Part shown: positions 23,988 through 33,314 of the stretch, one piece after another
Layout of the letters: every line of letters begins with the position of its first letter
How positions within the stretch are numbered: position 1 is the stretch's first letter
Assembly (NCBI RefSeq): GCF_002095315.1
Contig: NZ_MLFN01000007.1
Span: 28,879 to 92,878, forward strand
Direction of reading: 5' to 3'
DNA: 64,000 bases
Source of the DNA: Pantoea conspicua
GTDB lineage: Bacteria > Pseudomonadota > Gammaproteobacteria > Enterobacterales > Enterobacteriaceae
Notes under the pieces: model-generated
Told to the model about the DNA's origin: nothing
Database searches by the model: none
What the model saw: the letters and a program-made list of their open reading frames with translations, nothing else
Made by a program: the position numbers and the translations under genes

Positions 23988-25649
23988 ATGCTGGCCCAAC
24001 TGACCATCAGTAATTTCGCTATCGTTCGTGAGCTCGACATTGATTTCCAACGCGGTATGACAGCAATCACGGGTGAGACCGGTGCCGGTAAATCTATCGC
24101 GATTGATGCGCTGGGATTATGCCTTGGCGGTCGCGCCGATGCCGATATGGTGCGTCAGGGTGCCAGCCGGGCCGATCTTTGCGCCCGCTTCCAGCTTAAA
24201 TCCTCCCCTTCTGCTCAGCGCTGGCTGGTGGATAATCATCTGGATGATGGCAATGAGTGTCTGCTGCGCCGGGTGATTAGCGCGGACGGACGTTCACGCG
24301 GGTTCATCAACGGCACGGCGGTGCCGCTGTCGCAGCTGCGCGATCTCGGCCAGTTACTGATTCAGATTCACGGTCAGCATGCGCACCAGTTGCTGCTCAA
24401 GCCTGAGCACCAGAAACATCTGCTGGATGCCTACGCCGGTCATGACGATCTGCTGCAGCGCATGCGCACCCATTATCAGACCTGGCACCAGAGCTGCCGC
24501 ACCCTGGCACTGCATCAGCAGCAGGCGCAGGAGCGTGAAGCGCGTCGTGAACTGTTGCAGTATCAGCTGAAAGAGCTGAACGAGTTTGCGCCGCAGGCTG
24601 GCGAATATGAGCAGATTGACGAAGAGTACAAGCGGCTCGCCAATAGCGGACAGCTGCTGTCGACCAGCCAACAGGCGCTGCAGCTACTTGCGGACAGTGA
24701 CGACAACAATCTCTGCAGCCTGCTCTACAGCGCCCGTGAGATGCTCTCTGAGCTGACCTCGCTGGATGAGAAACTGAACGGTGTCTACAACCTGCTGGAA
24801 GAAGCGGCCATTCAGCTGAGTGAAGCCAGCGACGAATTACGTCACTACTGCGACAGCCTCGATCTCGATCCTAATCGCCTGTATGAACTGGAGCTGCGCA
24901 TTTCGCGCCAGATCGCCCTGGCGCGTAAGCATCACGTTACGCCGGAAAATCTGCCTGAACTGCATCAGCAGTTGCTGGCTGAAGCAGAACTGCTGTCACA
25001 GCACGAAAGCGATCAGGAGAGCCTGCAGTCACTGGTTGGCGAGCACTATCAGGCTGCCCTGTTAAGCGCTGAGCAGCTTCATCAGCAGCGCACACAGTAC
25101 GCTGAAGAGTTGCAGCAGCTGATTACCCAGAGTATGCATCTGCTCTCTATGCCGCACGGCCAGTTTAAGATTGCGCTGACCTTTAACCCGTGTCAGCTGA
25201 CGGCAGAAGGCGCCAGCCGCATCGACTTCCAGGTGACCACGAATCCCGGCCAGCCGCTGCAGCCGCTGGGCAAAGTCGCTTCGGGTGGTGAGCTCTCCCG
25301 TATCGCGCTGGCGATTCAGGTGATCACCGCGAAGAAAATGGAAACGCCAGCGATGATTTTCGATGAAGTTGATGTCGGGATCAGCGGTCCGACTGCCGCC
25401 GTGGTGGGTAAACTGCTGCGTCAGCTGGGTGAGTCAACGCAGGTGATGTGTGTCACCCACCTGCCACAGGTGGCGGGCTGCGGACATCAGCACTTTTTTG
25501 TCAGCAAAGAGACCGATGGCGCAATGACCGAAACCCATATGCAGCCGCTGGACAAGCGTGCGCGCCTGCAGGAACTGGCGCGACTGCTGGGAGGTAGCGA
25601 GGTCACACGCAACACCCTGGCGAATGCCAAAGAACTTTTAGCCGCCTGA
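23988..25649 (+). CDS. recN: DNA repair protein RecN
   Basis: 553 codons from ATG 23988 ([16 protein letters not shown]), after AGGTGAACCT. It is an SMC-like ATPase: Walker A GETGAGKS at 29-36, a central coiled coil (about 160-360), the signature [16 protein letters not shown] and Walker [14 protein letters not shown]. It acts in double-strand break repair. SOS-type boxes lie directly upstream. Confidence 0.97.
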   Translation: MLAQLTISNFAIVRELDIDFQRGMTAITGETGAGKSIAIDALGLCLGGRADADMVRQGASRADLCARFQLKSSPSAQRWLVDNHLDDGNECLLRRVISADGRSRGFINGTAVPLSQLRDLGQLLIQIHGQHAHQLLLKPEHQKHLLDAYAGHDDLLQRMRTHYQTWHQSCRTLALHQQQAQEREARRELLQYQLKELNEFAPQAGEYEQIDEEYKRLANSGQLLSTSQQALQLLADSDDNNLCSLLYSAREMLSELTSLDEKLNGVYNLLEEAAIQLSEASDELRHYCDSLDLDPNRLYELELRISRQIALARKHHVTPENLPELHQQLLAEAELLSQHESDQESLQSLVGEHYQAALLSAEQLHQQRTQYAEELQQLITQSMHLLSMPHGQFKIALTFNPCQLTAEGASRIDFQVTTNPGQPLQPLGKVASGGELSRIALAIQVITAKKMETPAMIFDEVDVGISGPTAAVVGKLLRQLGESTQVMCVTHLPQVAGCGHQHFFVSKETDGAMTETHMQPLDKRARLQELARLLGGSEVTRNTLANAKELLAA

Positions 25650-25836
25650 TAGCGCACTTTTTTTAACCTGCCGTGGTCATATGCATGCTCTGTAGAGGTT
25701 CCCAATAGCGAAAAGGTTTATTATCATCGGCACTTATGTCGCCAAAGTAATAAAGCCTGCCGCAGGCAGAGTTCAGATTTTGTTGGCAAAAAAACAGCCT
25801 GTAAAAGGCGTTTGGCCCCGGAAAAGGAATGTATAG

Positions 25837-26184
25837 ATGCGCTGTAAAACGCTGACTGCCGCGGCAGTGGTAATGTTGATGATGACCGCCGGATGTTCCA
25901 CCTTAGAGCGCGTGGTATATCGTCCTGATATCAACCAGGGTAACTATCTGGTTGCCAATGATGTGGCCAAGATTCACACCGGTATGACACAGCAGCAGGT
26001 GGCTTACACGCTCGGTACGCCAATGATGAAAGATCCGTTCGGCAGCAACGTCTGGTATTACGTTTTCCGTCAGGAACCAGGCCATGAGCGCGTACAGCAG
26101 CAGACGCTGACGCTCAACTTTGATGGCAACGGCGTTCTGACCAATATCGACAACAAGCCGAATCTGGCGCAAAAAAGCGACTAA
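25837..26184 (+). CDS. bamE: Outer membrane protein assembly factor BamE (SmpA)
   Basis: 115 codons. Lipoprotein signal [20 protein letters not shown] with the acylated Cys at residue 20. The BamE domain includes [33 protein letters not shown]. It is part of the BamABCDE machine that inserts beta-barrels into the outer membrane. It follows recN by 187 bases and is closed by a terminator at 26201. Confidence 0.97.
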   Translation: MRCKTLTAAAVVMLMMTAGCSTLERVVYRPDINQGNYLVANDVAKIHTGMTQQQVAYTLGTPMMKDPFGSNVWYYVFRQEPGHERVQQQTLTLNFDGNGVLTNIDNKPNLAQKSD

Positions 26185-26200
26185 CCCAACGGCAGACAGT

Positions 26201-26228
26201 AAAAAAGGCGCACTGAGCGCCTTTTTTT
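26201..26228 (+). terminator. Terminator after bamE (also usable for rnfH)
   Basis: AAAAAAGGCGC-ACTGA-GCGCCTTTTTTT. The symmetrical A and T tracts allow termination from both strands between the convergent bamE and rnfH genes. Confidence 0.92.
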
Positions 26229-26262
26229 ATGCTGTTGATTATCAGGACAGAGTACCTGCTGC

Positions 26263-26556
26263 TTACTTTTTTCCAGACGCTGAGCGCTCTGCGCGTTGAC
26301 GACGCAGCTCTTTAGGATCGGCGATCAGCGGTCGATAGATTTCAATCCGATCGCCTTCATCAACCACATCACTGAGCTTTACTGCCCGGCTGTAGATACC
26401 CACTTTGTTGCTGCTGAGGTCGATTTCGCGGCGCAGCTCCAGTATTCCGGATTGCTCTATCGCCTGCTCCACCGTGCTGCCCTGCTCCACGTCAACATAG
26501 AGCAGGTATTGCTTTTCAGGCAGTGCGTAGACCACCTCAACCGCGATATCAGGCAC
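26263..26556 (-). CDS. rnfH: RnfH family ubiquitin-like protein
   Basis: 97 codons from a GTG start at 26556 (read [17 protein letters not shown]), matching E. coli Rnf[19 protein letters not shown] in length and sequence. AGAGGT sits just before it. The longer frame upstream is antisense to ratA structure and is not credible. It overlaps the end of ratA by 8 bases, implying coupling. The cellular role of RnfH is poorly defined. Confidence 0.9.
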   Translation of the reverse strand: MPDIAVEVVYALPEKQYLLYVDVEQGSTVEQAIEQSGILELRREIDLSSNKVGIYSRAVKLSDVVDEGDRIEIYRPLIADPKELRRQRAERSASGKK

Positions 26557-26983
26557 TGTAGACCTCTTTGGCGCGCTGCGTGAACGCCTGCACCATGCTG
26601 TTGGCCAGCTCTTTGAAGATTCGACCAAAGGCCATCTCGACCAGCATATTGGTGAATTCAAACTCCAGGCTTAACTCCACCTTGCAGGCATCATCGCCCA
26701 GCGAGATAAATTTCCAGCCGCCAGTCAGCTTGCGGAACGGCCCGTCAACCAGTTGCATATGAATGCTCTGGTTATCCGTCAGGGTATTGCGGGTAGTAAA
26801 TGTTTTGCTGATGCCAGCTTTCGACACATCCACAGACGCGGTCATCTGATTTTCTGACGCATCCAGCACGCGGCTTCCGGTGCAACCCGGCAGGAATTGC
26901 GGATAAGCATCCACATCATTTACAAGTTTGTACATCTGCCCGGCACTAAACGGGACCAGCGCCGAACGACTAATCTGAGCCAT
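26549..26983 (-). CDS. ratA: Ribosome association toxin RatA (START/COQ10-like)
   Basis: 144 codons. A START-like fold protein ([34 protein letters not shown], with [23 protein letters not shown]). E. coli RatA blocks 70S association when overproduced; homologues bind polyketide or ubiquinone-like lipids. It is paired with rnfH and divergent from smpB, as in enterics. Confidence 0.92.
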   Translation of the reverse strand: MAQISRSALVPFSAGQMYKLVNDVDAYPQFLPGCTGSRVLDASENQMTASVDVSKAGISKTFTTRNTLTDNQSIHMQLVDGPFRKLTGGWKFISLGDDACKVELSLEFEFTNMLVEMAFGRIFKELANSMVQAFTQRAKEVYSA

Positions 26984-27141
26984 AATGGTTCCTGTTCATC
27001 ACGAAACCGCTGAATAATAGCATTTTCAGCGATTAAACAAAAATGCCCCCGAGTAAGGGTGTGCTAGAATATCCCGTTTCCTGCCGCCCCGCTGGACTGG
27101 GGATGCGATAACCGACTAAGTGATGTAAAATACGCCGCACT

Positions 27142-27624
27142 ATGACAAAGAAAAAATCACACAAACCCGGTTCTGCCACTGTTGCCATGAACAAACGCGC
27201 CCGCCACGAATACTTCATTGAAGAGGAGTATGAAGCGGGATTATCGTTGCAAGGATGGGAAGTTAAATCACTTCGTGCCGGCAAAGCCAACATCAGCGAC
27301 AGCTATATTTTGCTGCGCGATGGCGAAGCGTTCCTGTTTGGTTCAACCTTTCAACCCTTAGCCGTTGCTTCCAGCCATGTGGTGTGCGATCCCACGCGCA
27401 GCCGTAAGCTTCTGCTGAAGCAACGTGAGCTGGATTCACTGTATGGCCGCGTCAATCGCGAAGGTTATACCATCGTGGCGCTCTCGCTCTACTGGAAGAA
27501 CGCCTGGTGTAAACTGAAGATTGGTGTTGCACGCGGTAAGAAAGAGCATGATAAACGTGACGACGTCAAAGACCGTGAATGGCAACTGGATAAAGCCCGT
27601 ATCATGAAGAATTCAAAGCGTTAA
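27142..27624 (+). CDS. smpB: SsrA-binding protein SmpB
   Basis: 160 codons. An OB-fold protein that carries tmRNA to stalled ribosomes: [32 protein letters not shown] and the basic tail [28 protein letters not shown]. It lies 43 bases upstream of its partner RNA ssrA. Confidence 0.98.
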   Translation: MTKKKSHKPGSATVAMNKRARHEYFIEEEYEAGLSLQGWEVKSLRAGKANISDSYILLRDGEAFLFGSTFQPLAVASSHVVCDPTRSRKLLLKQRELDSLYGRVNREGYTIVALSLYWKNAWCKLKIGVARGKKEHDKRDDVKDREWQLDKARIMKNSKR

Positions 27625-27667
27625 GCGCTGGATTCTTACACGATTTTTTGCTAGTATTTAAAGTTCT

Positions 27668-28029
27668 GGGGCTGATTCTGGATTCGACGGGATTGTGAAG
27701 CCTTAGGAGCATGCCGAGGGGCGGTTTGCCTCGTAAAAAGCCGCAAAAAAATAGTCGCAAACGACGAAAACTACGCACTAGCAGCTTAATAACCTGCTTA
27801 GAGCCTTCTCTCCCTAGCTTCCGCTCTTAAGACGGGGATCAAGAGAAGTCAAACCCAAAAGAGATCGCGTGGATGCCTTGCCTGGGGTTGAAGCGTTAAA
27901 TCCAATCAGGCTAGTCTGTTAGTGGCGTGTCTGTTCGCAGCTAACCGGCGAATGTAAAAACTGACTAAGCATGTAGTGCCGACGGTGTAGTAATTTCGGA
28001 CGCGGGTTCAACTCCCGCCAGCTCCACCA
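27668..28029 (+). ncRNA. ssrA: Transfer-messenger RNA (tmRNA)
   Basis: 362 nt. Begins GGGGCTGATTCTGGATTCGA and ends CCAGCTCCACCA, which pair as the tRNA-like acceptor stem. The mRNA part encodes the tag ANDENYALAA followed by TAA (27757-27789), with the resume codon GCA after AATAGTC. The 3' end is the integration target of the downstream P4-like element. Confidence 0.98.
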
Positions 28030-28073
28030 AAATTCTTCAAAGATGGTTCCAGAGCCATCCGCAGAAGTCCTGA

Positions 28074-28107
28074 AAGCCCGCACGGCACAAGCCCTGCGGG
28101 CTTTTTT
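28074..28107 (+). terminator. ssrA terminator (left copy)
   Basis: AAGCCCGCA ... TGCGGGCTT stem followed by a T-run. The same local sequence (CCAGAGCCATCC, then a GGCACAAGCC loop) recurs in diverged form at 39765-39815 at the right end of the island. Confidence 0.85.
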
Positions 28108-28149
28108 GTATCCGTAATCTTCCGTGACGATCCGGCTGAATCCAGTGAT

Positions 28150-28204
28150 AATTGGTACACGTTTAGGTACACGCTATAATGGGGGCCAAAAACGTGTACC
28201 AATT
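28150..28204. repeat. Integrase arm-type repeats at the left end
   Basis: Two direct copies of GGTACACG-like motifs (AATTGGTACACG then TTTAGGTACACG, 28150-28173) and an inverted copy CGTGTACCAATT (28193-28204) lie between ssrA and int. Matching AATTGGTATACG-TTTAGGTATACG occurs at 39658-39681 at the right end. Such paired repeats at both ends are expected for integrase arm sites. Confidence 0.7.
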
Positions 28205-28221
28205 ATGGACGGAAATCAGTC

Positions 28222-29427
28222 ATGGCGCGGATTACACGCCCCCTTACCAATAATGAAATCCTCAAAGCTAAGCCTCAAGAGAAAGACTTCACGCTGCATG
28301 ATGGTGACGGACTTTTCCTGCTCGTCAAAACATCCGGTAAAAAGCTATGGCGTTTTCGTTACCAGCGGCCGAATAGCAGCAGTCGCACAAATCTTAGCCT
28401 TGGCTCTTACCCTGCTCTAACGCTTGCAGTTGCACGCCAAATGCGTGACCAATATCTGTCTCTGCTTGCGCAGGGGATTGACCCGCAGAAGCAACAAGTG
28501 GAGGTATCAGAGCAACGGCAAATTGAACTTGATAGTGTTTTTTCAGTTGTTGCCGGAAAGTGGTTTCAGCTTAAGAGCAAAAGCGTTACCGAGGATTATG
28601 CGAAGGATATTTGGCGATCGCTGGAGAAAGACATTTTCCCTTCCATTGGTGAGATTTCTGTTCAAGCGCTCAAGGCCAGAACGATCGTTGAGGCATTGGA
28701 GCCGATAAAAGCTCGCGGGGCGCTTGAAACAGTCCGTCGCTTGGTTCAGCGTATCAATGAAATCATGATTTATGCGGTAAACACTGGCCTGATTGATGCT
28801 AATCCGGCATCAGGGGTTGGCATGGCCTTTGAAAAACCAAAAAAGCAAAACATGCCGACACTGCGGCCAGAAGAATTACCCAAGTTGATGCGTTCTTTGG
28901 TAATGTCGAATCTGTCCGTTACGACTCGCTGCCTTATTGAATGGCAACTCCTGACTCTGGTACGCCCTTCTGAGGCCTCTGGTGCTCTGTGGGCAGAGAT
29001 TGATCGCGATGCAAAGATTTGGACAATTCCGGCAGAACGAATGAAGGCCAAACGTGAGCACATCATACCTTTATCGCCTCAGGCATTGGAAATTCTGGAT
29101 GTGATGGAACCTATCAGTACTCACCGTGAACATATCTTTCCGAGCAGGAATGATCCAAAAAGAGCTATGAATAGCCAGACAGCTAATGCTGCTTTAAAAC
29201 GTATTGGGTTTGGAGGTAAGCTCGTAGCTCATGGATTAAGGTCAATCGCAAGTACAGCAATGAATGAAGCTGGCTTAAATCCTGACGTAATAGAATCAGC
29301 ATTAGCTCATGTAGACCCAAATGAGGTCAGACGCGCATATAATCGAAGTTCTTATCTTGAACATAGGAAGTCTTTAATGTCATGGTGGGGGCAAACAGTT
29401 GATGATCATAAAAGGATATTAAAATGA
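28222..29427 (+). CDS. int: P4-type tyrosine integrase
   Basis: 401 codons. N-terminal DUF4102 arm-binding domain (LTNNEILKAKPQEKDFTLHDGDGLFL), core-binding domain (about 100-195) and catalytic domain with Arg248 (TLVRPSEAS), His337-x-x-Arg340 (HGLRS), His363 (LAHVDP) and nucleophile Tyr373 (AYNRSSYLEHR). It integrates into and excises from the ssrA 3' end. It lies directly downstream of ssrA, reading inwards. Its TGA overlaps the ATG of the next gene, so that cargo gene is probably translated from the integrase message. Confidence 0.95.
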   Translation: MARITRPLTNNEILKAKPQEKDFTLHDGDGLFLLVKTSGKKLWRFRYQRPNSSSRTNLSLGSYPALTLAVARQMRDQYLSLLAQGIDPQKQQVEVSEQRQIELDSVFSVVAGKWFQLKSKSVTEDYAKDIWRSLEKDIFPSIGEISVQALKARTIVEALEPIKARGALETVRRLVQRINEIMIYAVNTGLIDANPASGVGMAFEKPKKQNMPTLRPEELPKLMRSLVMSNLSVTTRCLIEWQLLTLVRPSEASGALWAEIDRDAKIWTIPAERMKAKREHIIPLSPQALEILDVMEPISTHREHIFPSRNDPKRAMNSQTANAALKRIGFGGKLVAHGLRSIASTAMNEAGLNPDVIESALAHVDPNEVRRAYNRSSYLEHRKSLMSWWGQTVDDHKRILK

Positions 29428-31907
29428 ACAACGATATAAAAAAGGCCATTGATGAAGGTAGATTAATGCTTTTGTTAGGTGCAGGAAGTTCTTTCGGCTC
29501 TTTAACTTCAAATGGTGAGCCTCTTCCTCTTGGAGAGCAGTTAGCTAAAACATTGGCACATGAAGCTGGCTTAAAGTATGGTGGCGAACCTTTGCCCCGT
29601 GTATATGGCGCATGCAAAAGAAAGCTTGGTGAACGCATAGATGAAATATTTGATAAGCAATTTAGGAATTGCCGCCCATCAAAAGAATACAACAGACTTG
29701 CTCATTACACATTTGCCAGAATTTATACTTTGAATATTGATGATGCTCTTGAAAGAGCATTAGAAAGGTTTTCAAATCAAAGTATCTACATCAGAAGTCG
29801 TTTTGATAAAGTTGTTCCACGTGATCAGATATTTAAAAAACTTGATTACATAAAATTAAATGGTGATGTACGGAATAGTCGAGATGGCTATATATTTTCA
29901 CCCCAAGAATATGGTGCATCATCTGCAAATGCACCTTTATGGTATGAAGAGCTAGGAAGTGACTTTTTTAACTACACCTTCCTCTTCATAGGCACCAAAC
30001 TAGAAGAACCACTATTTTATCATCATATTGAACGTTATAAAGGGCGAACAAACAGCATAGAGCAGAGAAGCTTTGTAATTACCCCCTCCGCTTCTGAAAT
30101 TGACATTGAAAACCTTTTGGAATCAAACATTGAACATATATCCGGAAGTTTATCTGACTTTATAGAATGGCTTGATGAAAATTTTCAAAAGCCACCAACC
30201 CCAACTTCCACTTTATTAAAAAGTCGTCCTGAGCTAAATGTTAAAGATGTTGATGACCCTAGTAAATATATCAGTATATTTAAGGAGGTTATACCTGTAA
30301 GTCGCTCACAATTAAGTTTACTAAAGGAAGCTGATAGTGGTTTTCCATTGAGGAATTTTTATAGAGGATATAAACCAACATGGAAAGATATACTCGATAA
30401 CGTGCCAGCGTTTTTATCTCATACAAATAAAGCATTTCAGATGATTAGGGATACTTTAAGCAACTCTGATGAAACTAATATGTTTTGTATATTTGGATCA
30501 GCTGGGTCAGGTAAAAGCACAATGATGAAACAATTAGCATTAAAATTGTCAGAAATAAACTTCCCCGTTTACTACTTAGACAATATCAATGCTGATGTTT
30601 CATCGTTAGTAAAAGAGTTAAACAGAAAAACATCTGGTAATTATTTCATTTTCATTGAGAAAATCGCTGATATTGCACCATCGATAGGAGAAATAATTAA
30701 AGAAAATAAATCCAATAAGTGCAAATTTGTAGTTTCTGAAAGCCTAAACATTTGGTCTTATCGTGCCAAAGAACATTTTGATGACCTAAAAACTAAATAC
30801 TTAGACATTTCGCTTATAAATAGAAGTGATGCTGAAAAAATACTTAATAAAGTTAAAATTTATGGTAACTGGACTCGGCTTGAAAAATTCTCACCGACTG
30901 AAAGAATTACCGAACTAACGACTAAGTCAAGACAGCAATTGTTAATCGGGTTAATGGAGTCAACTTCAGGAGATGGGTTCAATAAAATTATCGAAAGAGA
31001 CTATAATAAGATCCCTACTGAATCTCACAAAGCTCTATTAGTGCTTTGTGGTTTGGCCACCCTACAGCGAATGAATGCGCATGAATCAACTTTAACTCGC
31101 GCACTTCAGCACCTCAATCTAAACGGAGATGTTTTCAAGCTTTGTAGTGAAATGACTGGCATCCTTTTTTATAAAAATGGAACGATTACCACTCGCCATT
31201 ACTCATATATTAATAAAATTTTAAATTCATACATAGATGCGAATTATCTTAAAGTTATACTTAGTGCATACATTTATTCCTTCTCTGCTTACGAATACCC
31301 TATCATGGTCAACATATCTAAAAGCGAGGGATATATCTATAAATCGCTCGTGAATTTTAAAACACTTAAAAAGCTCCTGCATAATAATGAAGATATGATT
31401 TTAGGGATATATAAATCATTTGAAAAAACGCTTGAAAACGAAGGTCTTTATCTATTGCAGTACGGCCTCGCTCTTCGTGGGTACAACCACCAAAATCAAG
31501 CATTAGAAAAAATATCCACTGCAAAAATAGCTTATAACGACTCCCCCCAAATAGATCACGCATTAGCACAGCAATTAATTATTCTTGCAACTCGTACTGA
31601 TTCAAAATCTATTGCCATGTCTTATTTCAGAGATGCACAAGAAATACTGGTTAGATTAGAGAATGCTGACATCCATATTAACGATGGGTATCCAATTGTT
31701 ACCTTGTCAGAAGGTCATATTACAATTATACAGAAATTTGAAGGAGAAGATGCAGCTCGGAAAATAGCTAAAGAGTACTTCCATCAACTTGAAAGGAAGA
31801 TTGCTAAACTTACTCATAAAGCAAATCATAGGATCGTTGAAACTAAAAATAACTTATTTAAATATTACGCAACTGGTAAATTTAGATTTAAAAAATCTGA
31901 AAATTAA
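29424..31907 (+). CDS. SIR2-like / P-loop NTPase protein (candidate anti-phage defence)
   Basis: 827 codons. The N-terminus has a SIR2-like Rossmann pattern: LLLGAGSS at 16-23, TLNIDDALERAL at 102-113, KLNGD at 144-148 and FLFIGTKLEEP at 187-196. A P-loop NTPase follows with Walker A GSAGSGKS at 358-365 and a Walker B-like YFIFIEKIAD at 407. The C-terminal 350 residues look helical, possibly repeat-like. The architecture resembles SIR2-STAND (Avs5-like) abortive-infection sensors that deplete NAD on phage detection; that role is inference. The usual SIR2 His in KLHGD is Asn here. Strongly AT-rich, unlike its neighbours. ATG overlaps the int stop, preceded by AAAGGATATT. Confidence 0.75.
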   Translation: MNNDIKKAIDEGRLMLLLGAGSSFGSLTSNGEPLPLGEQLAKTLAHEAGLKYGGEPLPRVYGACKRKLGERIDEIFDKQFRNCRPSKEYNRLAHYTFARIYTLNIDDALERALERFSNQSIYIRSRFDKVVPRDQIFKKLDYIKLNGDVRNSRDGYIFSPQEYGASSANAPLWYEELGSDFFNYTFLFIGTKLEEPLFYHHIERYKGRTNSIEQRSFVITPSASEIDIENLLESNIEHISGSLSDFIEWLDENFQKPPTPTSTLLKSRPELNVKDVDDPSKYISIFKEVIPVSRSQLSLLKEADSGFPLRNFYRGYKPTWKDILDNVPAFLSHTNKAFQMIRDTLSNSDETNMFCIFGSAGSGKSTMMKQLALKLSEINFPVYYLDNINADVSSLVKELNRKTSGNYFIFIEKIADIAPSIGEIIKENKSNKCKFVVSESLNIWSYRAKEHFDDLKTKYLDISLINRSDAEKILNKVKIYGNWTRLEKFSPTERITELTTKSRQQLLIGLMESTSGDGFNKIIERDYNKIPTESHKALLVLCGLATLQRMNAHESTLTRALQHLNLNGDVFKLCSEMTGILFYKNGTITTRHYSYINKILNSYIDANYLKVILSAYIYSFSAYEYPIMVNISKSEGYIYKSLVNFKTLKKLLHNNEDMILGIYKSFEKTLENEGLYLLQYGLALRGYNHQNQALEKISTAKIAYNDSPQIDHALAQQLIILATRTDSKSIAMSYFRDAQEILVRLENADIHINDGYPIVTLSEGHITIIQKFEGEDAARKIAKEYFHQLERKIAKLTHKANHRIVETKNNLFKYYATGKFRFKKSEN

Positions 31908-31942
31908 TTCAAGGATATATGGCGTTACTATCGAGAGCGGTG

Positions 31943-31975
31943 GCGCGCGCTCGTAGCCCCGCCACGCCTGCCCGC
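31943..31975 (-). other. Candidate P2/P4-type cos site
   Basis: The minus strand reads GGCGTGGCGGGGCTACGAGC followed by GCGCGC. The P2/P4 cohesive-end sequence, as I recall it, is GGCGAGGCGGGGAAAGCAC followed by TGCGCGC. The GGCG-N-GGCGGGG core and the GCGCGC flank agree. Its place between the int-side cargo and the psu-like gene is where P4 carries cos. The 31908-32156 interval otherwise holds only the terminator at 32109. Confidence 0.65.
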
Positions 31976-32108
31976 TTTATGCAGCGGTTTTCATGCACCT
32001 GCATGATTAGCTCTGAGCCGCGCCACTGCTGGCCTTTCCTGCCGTTCCGGAATGCCGGAGACTCATGCGTTTTCATGCAGCATAGACATGCACTCACGCA
32101 ACGGACGT

Positions 32109-32130
32109 AAAAAACCCGGCACTGGCCGGG
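32109..32130 (-). terminator. Terminator of the psu-ogr operon
   Basis: Minus strand CCCGGC-CAGT-GCCGGG followed by TTTTTT, 27 bases past the psu-like stop. A clean Rho-independent terminator. Confidence 0.9.
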
Positions 32131-32156
32131 CTTCGGTGAGTTTCTGCATCTGCGGC

Positions 32157-32969
32157 TCAGAAAAGTTTACGCTTGCGGCGATCAGTTCTGGCTCCCCGGA
32201 AAGGATGCGCACCGCTCACGCTCAGCACGTCATCACGGAACATCAGCGGCTGATTTACGCTTGTCCATCGCTTAATGAGGTTTTGGACATATACGCGGTA
32301 CAGCGTGTCGGCATCGTTCGCGCCTTCGATAACCCCCGGTGCATGCGTTGAGCCATTCCGTTCAAACTGGCTGTACTTCATCCTGAGCAGGCTGCTCAGC
32401 TCTGAACCGTGAATGATAAAGAAGTCATCAATAAGCGTATCAATGCGCTCATCCGTGATGCCCTCATGACAGAACACGTAAGCGTTGGCCTTGCGCCCGG
32501 TCACGTCGGCCAGCACCGGCAGCTGATTTTCCTTTTCGGCAATCAGCCCGGCCAGGTCTGACGCCGTTTCCTGCTGTTCCAGATACTCCGCGCGCAGCGT
32601 CTTCATTTCCGGCGTGACGCTGCCGCCATTCTGTCCCAGCAGTTCACGGAAGCGTGCCCGGTTATCCCGGCTTGCCTGCTCCATTTCGGCCTTACGCTGG
32701 CGCAGCCCGCTGAGATTTTCAGTGGCGGCGTTTTCGGCCTGTCTTGCCTCCAGCCAGGCCAGCATCTTTGTATTGAGATCTTCGATACGCAGCCGCCAGT
32801 CAGAGGACAGCCCCTTTACCAGCTCAGTGGTGTGGCTGATTACGTCGGCTTCGGGTAACCGCAGGAGCCATCCGGCTTCCTTGAGTGGCTGCTGTACTCT
32901 GGCCTGCGCCGTACCGATACGGTTGCCGGCGGCCTGAATTTGTTCGTCGGTCATCTGCTGCTGTGTCAT
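32157..32969 (-). CDS. Psu-like phage polarity suppression / capsid-associated protein
   Basis: 270 codons. The central part is a long charged helical region (about 70-165). RFRELLGQNGGSVTPEMKTLR and CHEGITDERIDTLIDDFFIIHGSEL resemble in spacing the P4 Psu segments EYLRLLSGEGRNVSRLDELR and SHEAVQHISIRDRLNDFMQQHG as I recall them. P4 Psu is 190 residues, so this is longer. Psu antagonises Rho and decorates the small P4 capsid. It lies 17 bases after the Ogr/Delta gene in one operon, as P4 delta-psu. Assignment is moderate. Confidence 0.6.
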   Translation of the reverse strand: MTQQQMTDEQIQAAGNRIGTAQARVQQPLKEAGWLLRLPEADVISHTTELVKGLSSDWRLRIEDLNTKMLAWLEARQAENAATENLSGLRQRKAEMEQASRDNRARFRELLGQNGGSVTPEMKTLRAEYLEQQETASDLAGLIAEKENQLPVLADVTGRKANAYVFCHEGITDERIDTLIDDFFIIHGSELSSLLRMKYSQFERNGSTHAPGVIEGANDADTLYRVYVQNLIKRWTSVNQPLMFRDDVLSVSGAHPFRGARTDRRKRKLF

Positions 32970-32986
32970 GCTGTTTTTCCTCTCTG

Positions 32987-33262
32987 TCAGGGCTGTGCGT
33001 GGCGGTCTTTGCGGGCGCTGGCTGAACCATAGCGGCCCAGCGTCTGCGGCTGGCGAACCGGCACGTCATTCTGCTGTTCCGGCTCTGCGACTTTGGGCCT
33101 GTGCGGCTTCATGATGATCTTCTCGACGCTCTCCAGCGCGGTAAACGTGCAGGAGCAGTCGAGGTTCTGGCACTGGTACCAGGTACGCTTTACGGAGGGC
33201 GCTTCATAAGCACTGGTGCGGGTGTGGGCTACCTGACCACATTCGGGACATTTCAGGGCCAT
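32987..33262 (-). CDS. Ogr/Delta-family zinc-finger transcription activator
   Basis: 91 codons. CPECG (5-9) and CQNLDC (31-36) are the four zinc-liganding cysteines of the Ogr/Delta family, with RTWYQCQNLDCSCTFTALESVEKII. P2 Ogr is 72 residues and P4 Delta is a double-length version, so this is a single-domain form. It activates late promoters of helper phage and satellite from TGT-N12-ACA sites; one such site lies 35 bases upstream. Confidence 0.88.
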   Translation of the reverse strand: MALKCPECGQVAHTRTSAYEAPSVKRTWYQCQNLDCSCTFTALESVEKIIMKPHRPKVAEPEQQNDVPVRQPQTLGRYGSASARKDRHAQP

Positions 33263-33296
33263 CTCGTTTCCTGTCGGCTGGTTTCAGTAAGTCAAT

Positions 33297-33314
33297 TGTG
33301 CCGGGTCTGGCACA
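33297..33314. promoter_or_regulatory. Ogr/Delta binding site (TGT-N12-ACA)
   Basis: TGTGCCGGGTCTGGCACA has the exact TGT-N12-ACA layout of P2/P4 late-promoter activator sites, with perfect 6-bp arms. It sits upstream of the ogr-psu operon and should act as its P-sid-like control site. Confidence 0.85.

Noticed and set aside
32157..32969. Identification of this gene as Sid (capsid size determination)
   Set aside because: Helical content alone fits, but sequence landmarks and gene order relative to Ogr/Delta agree better with Psu.
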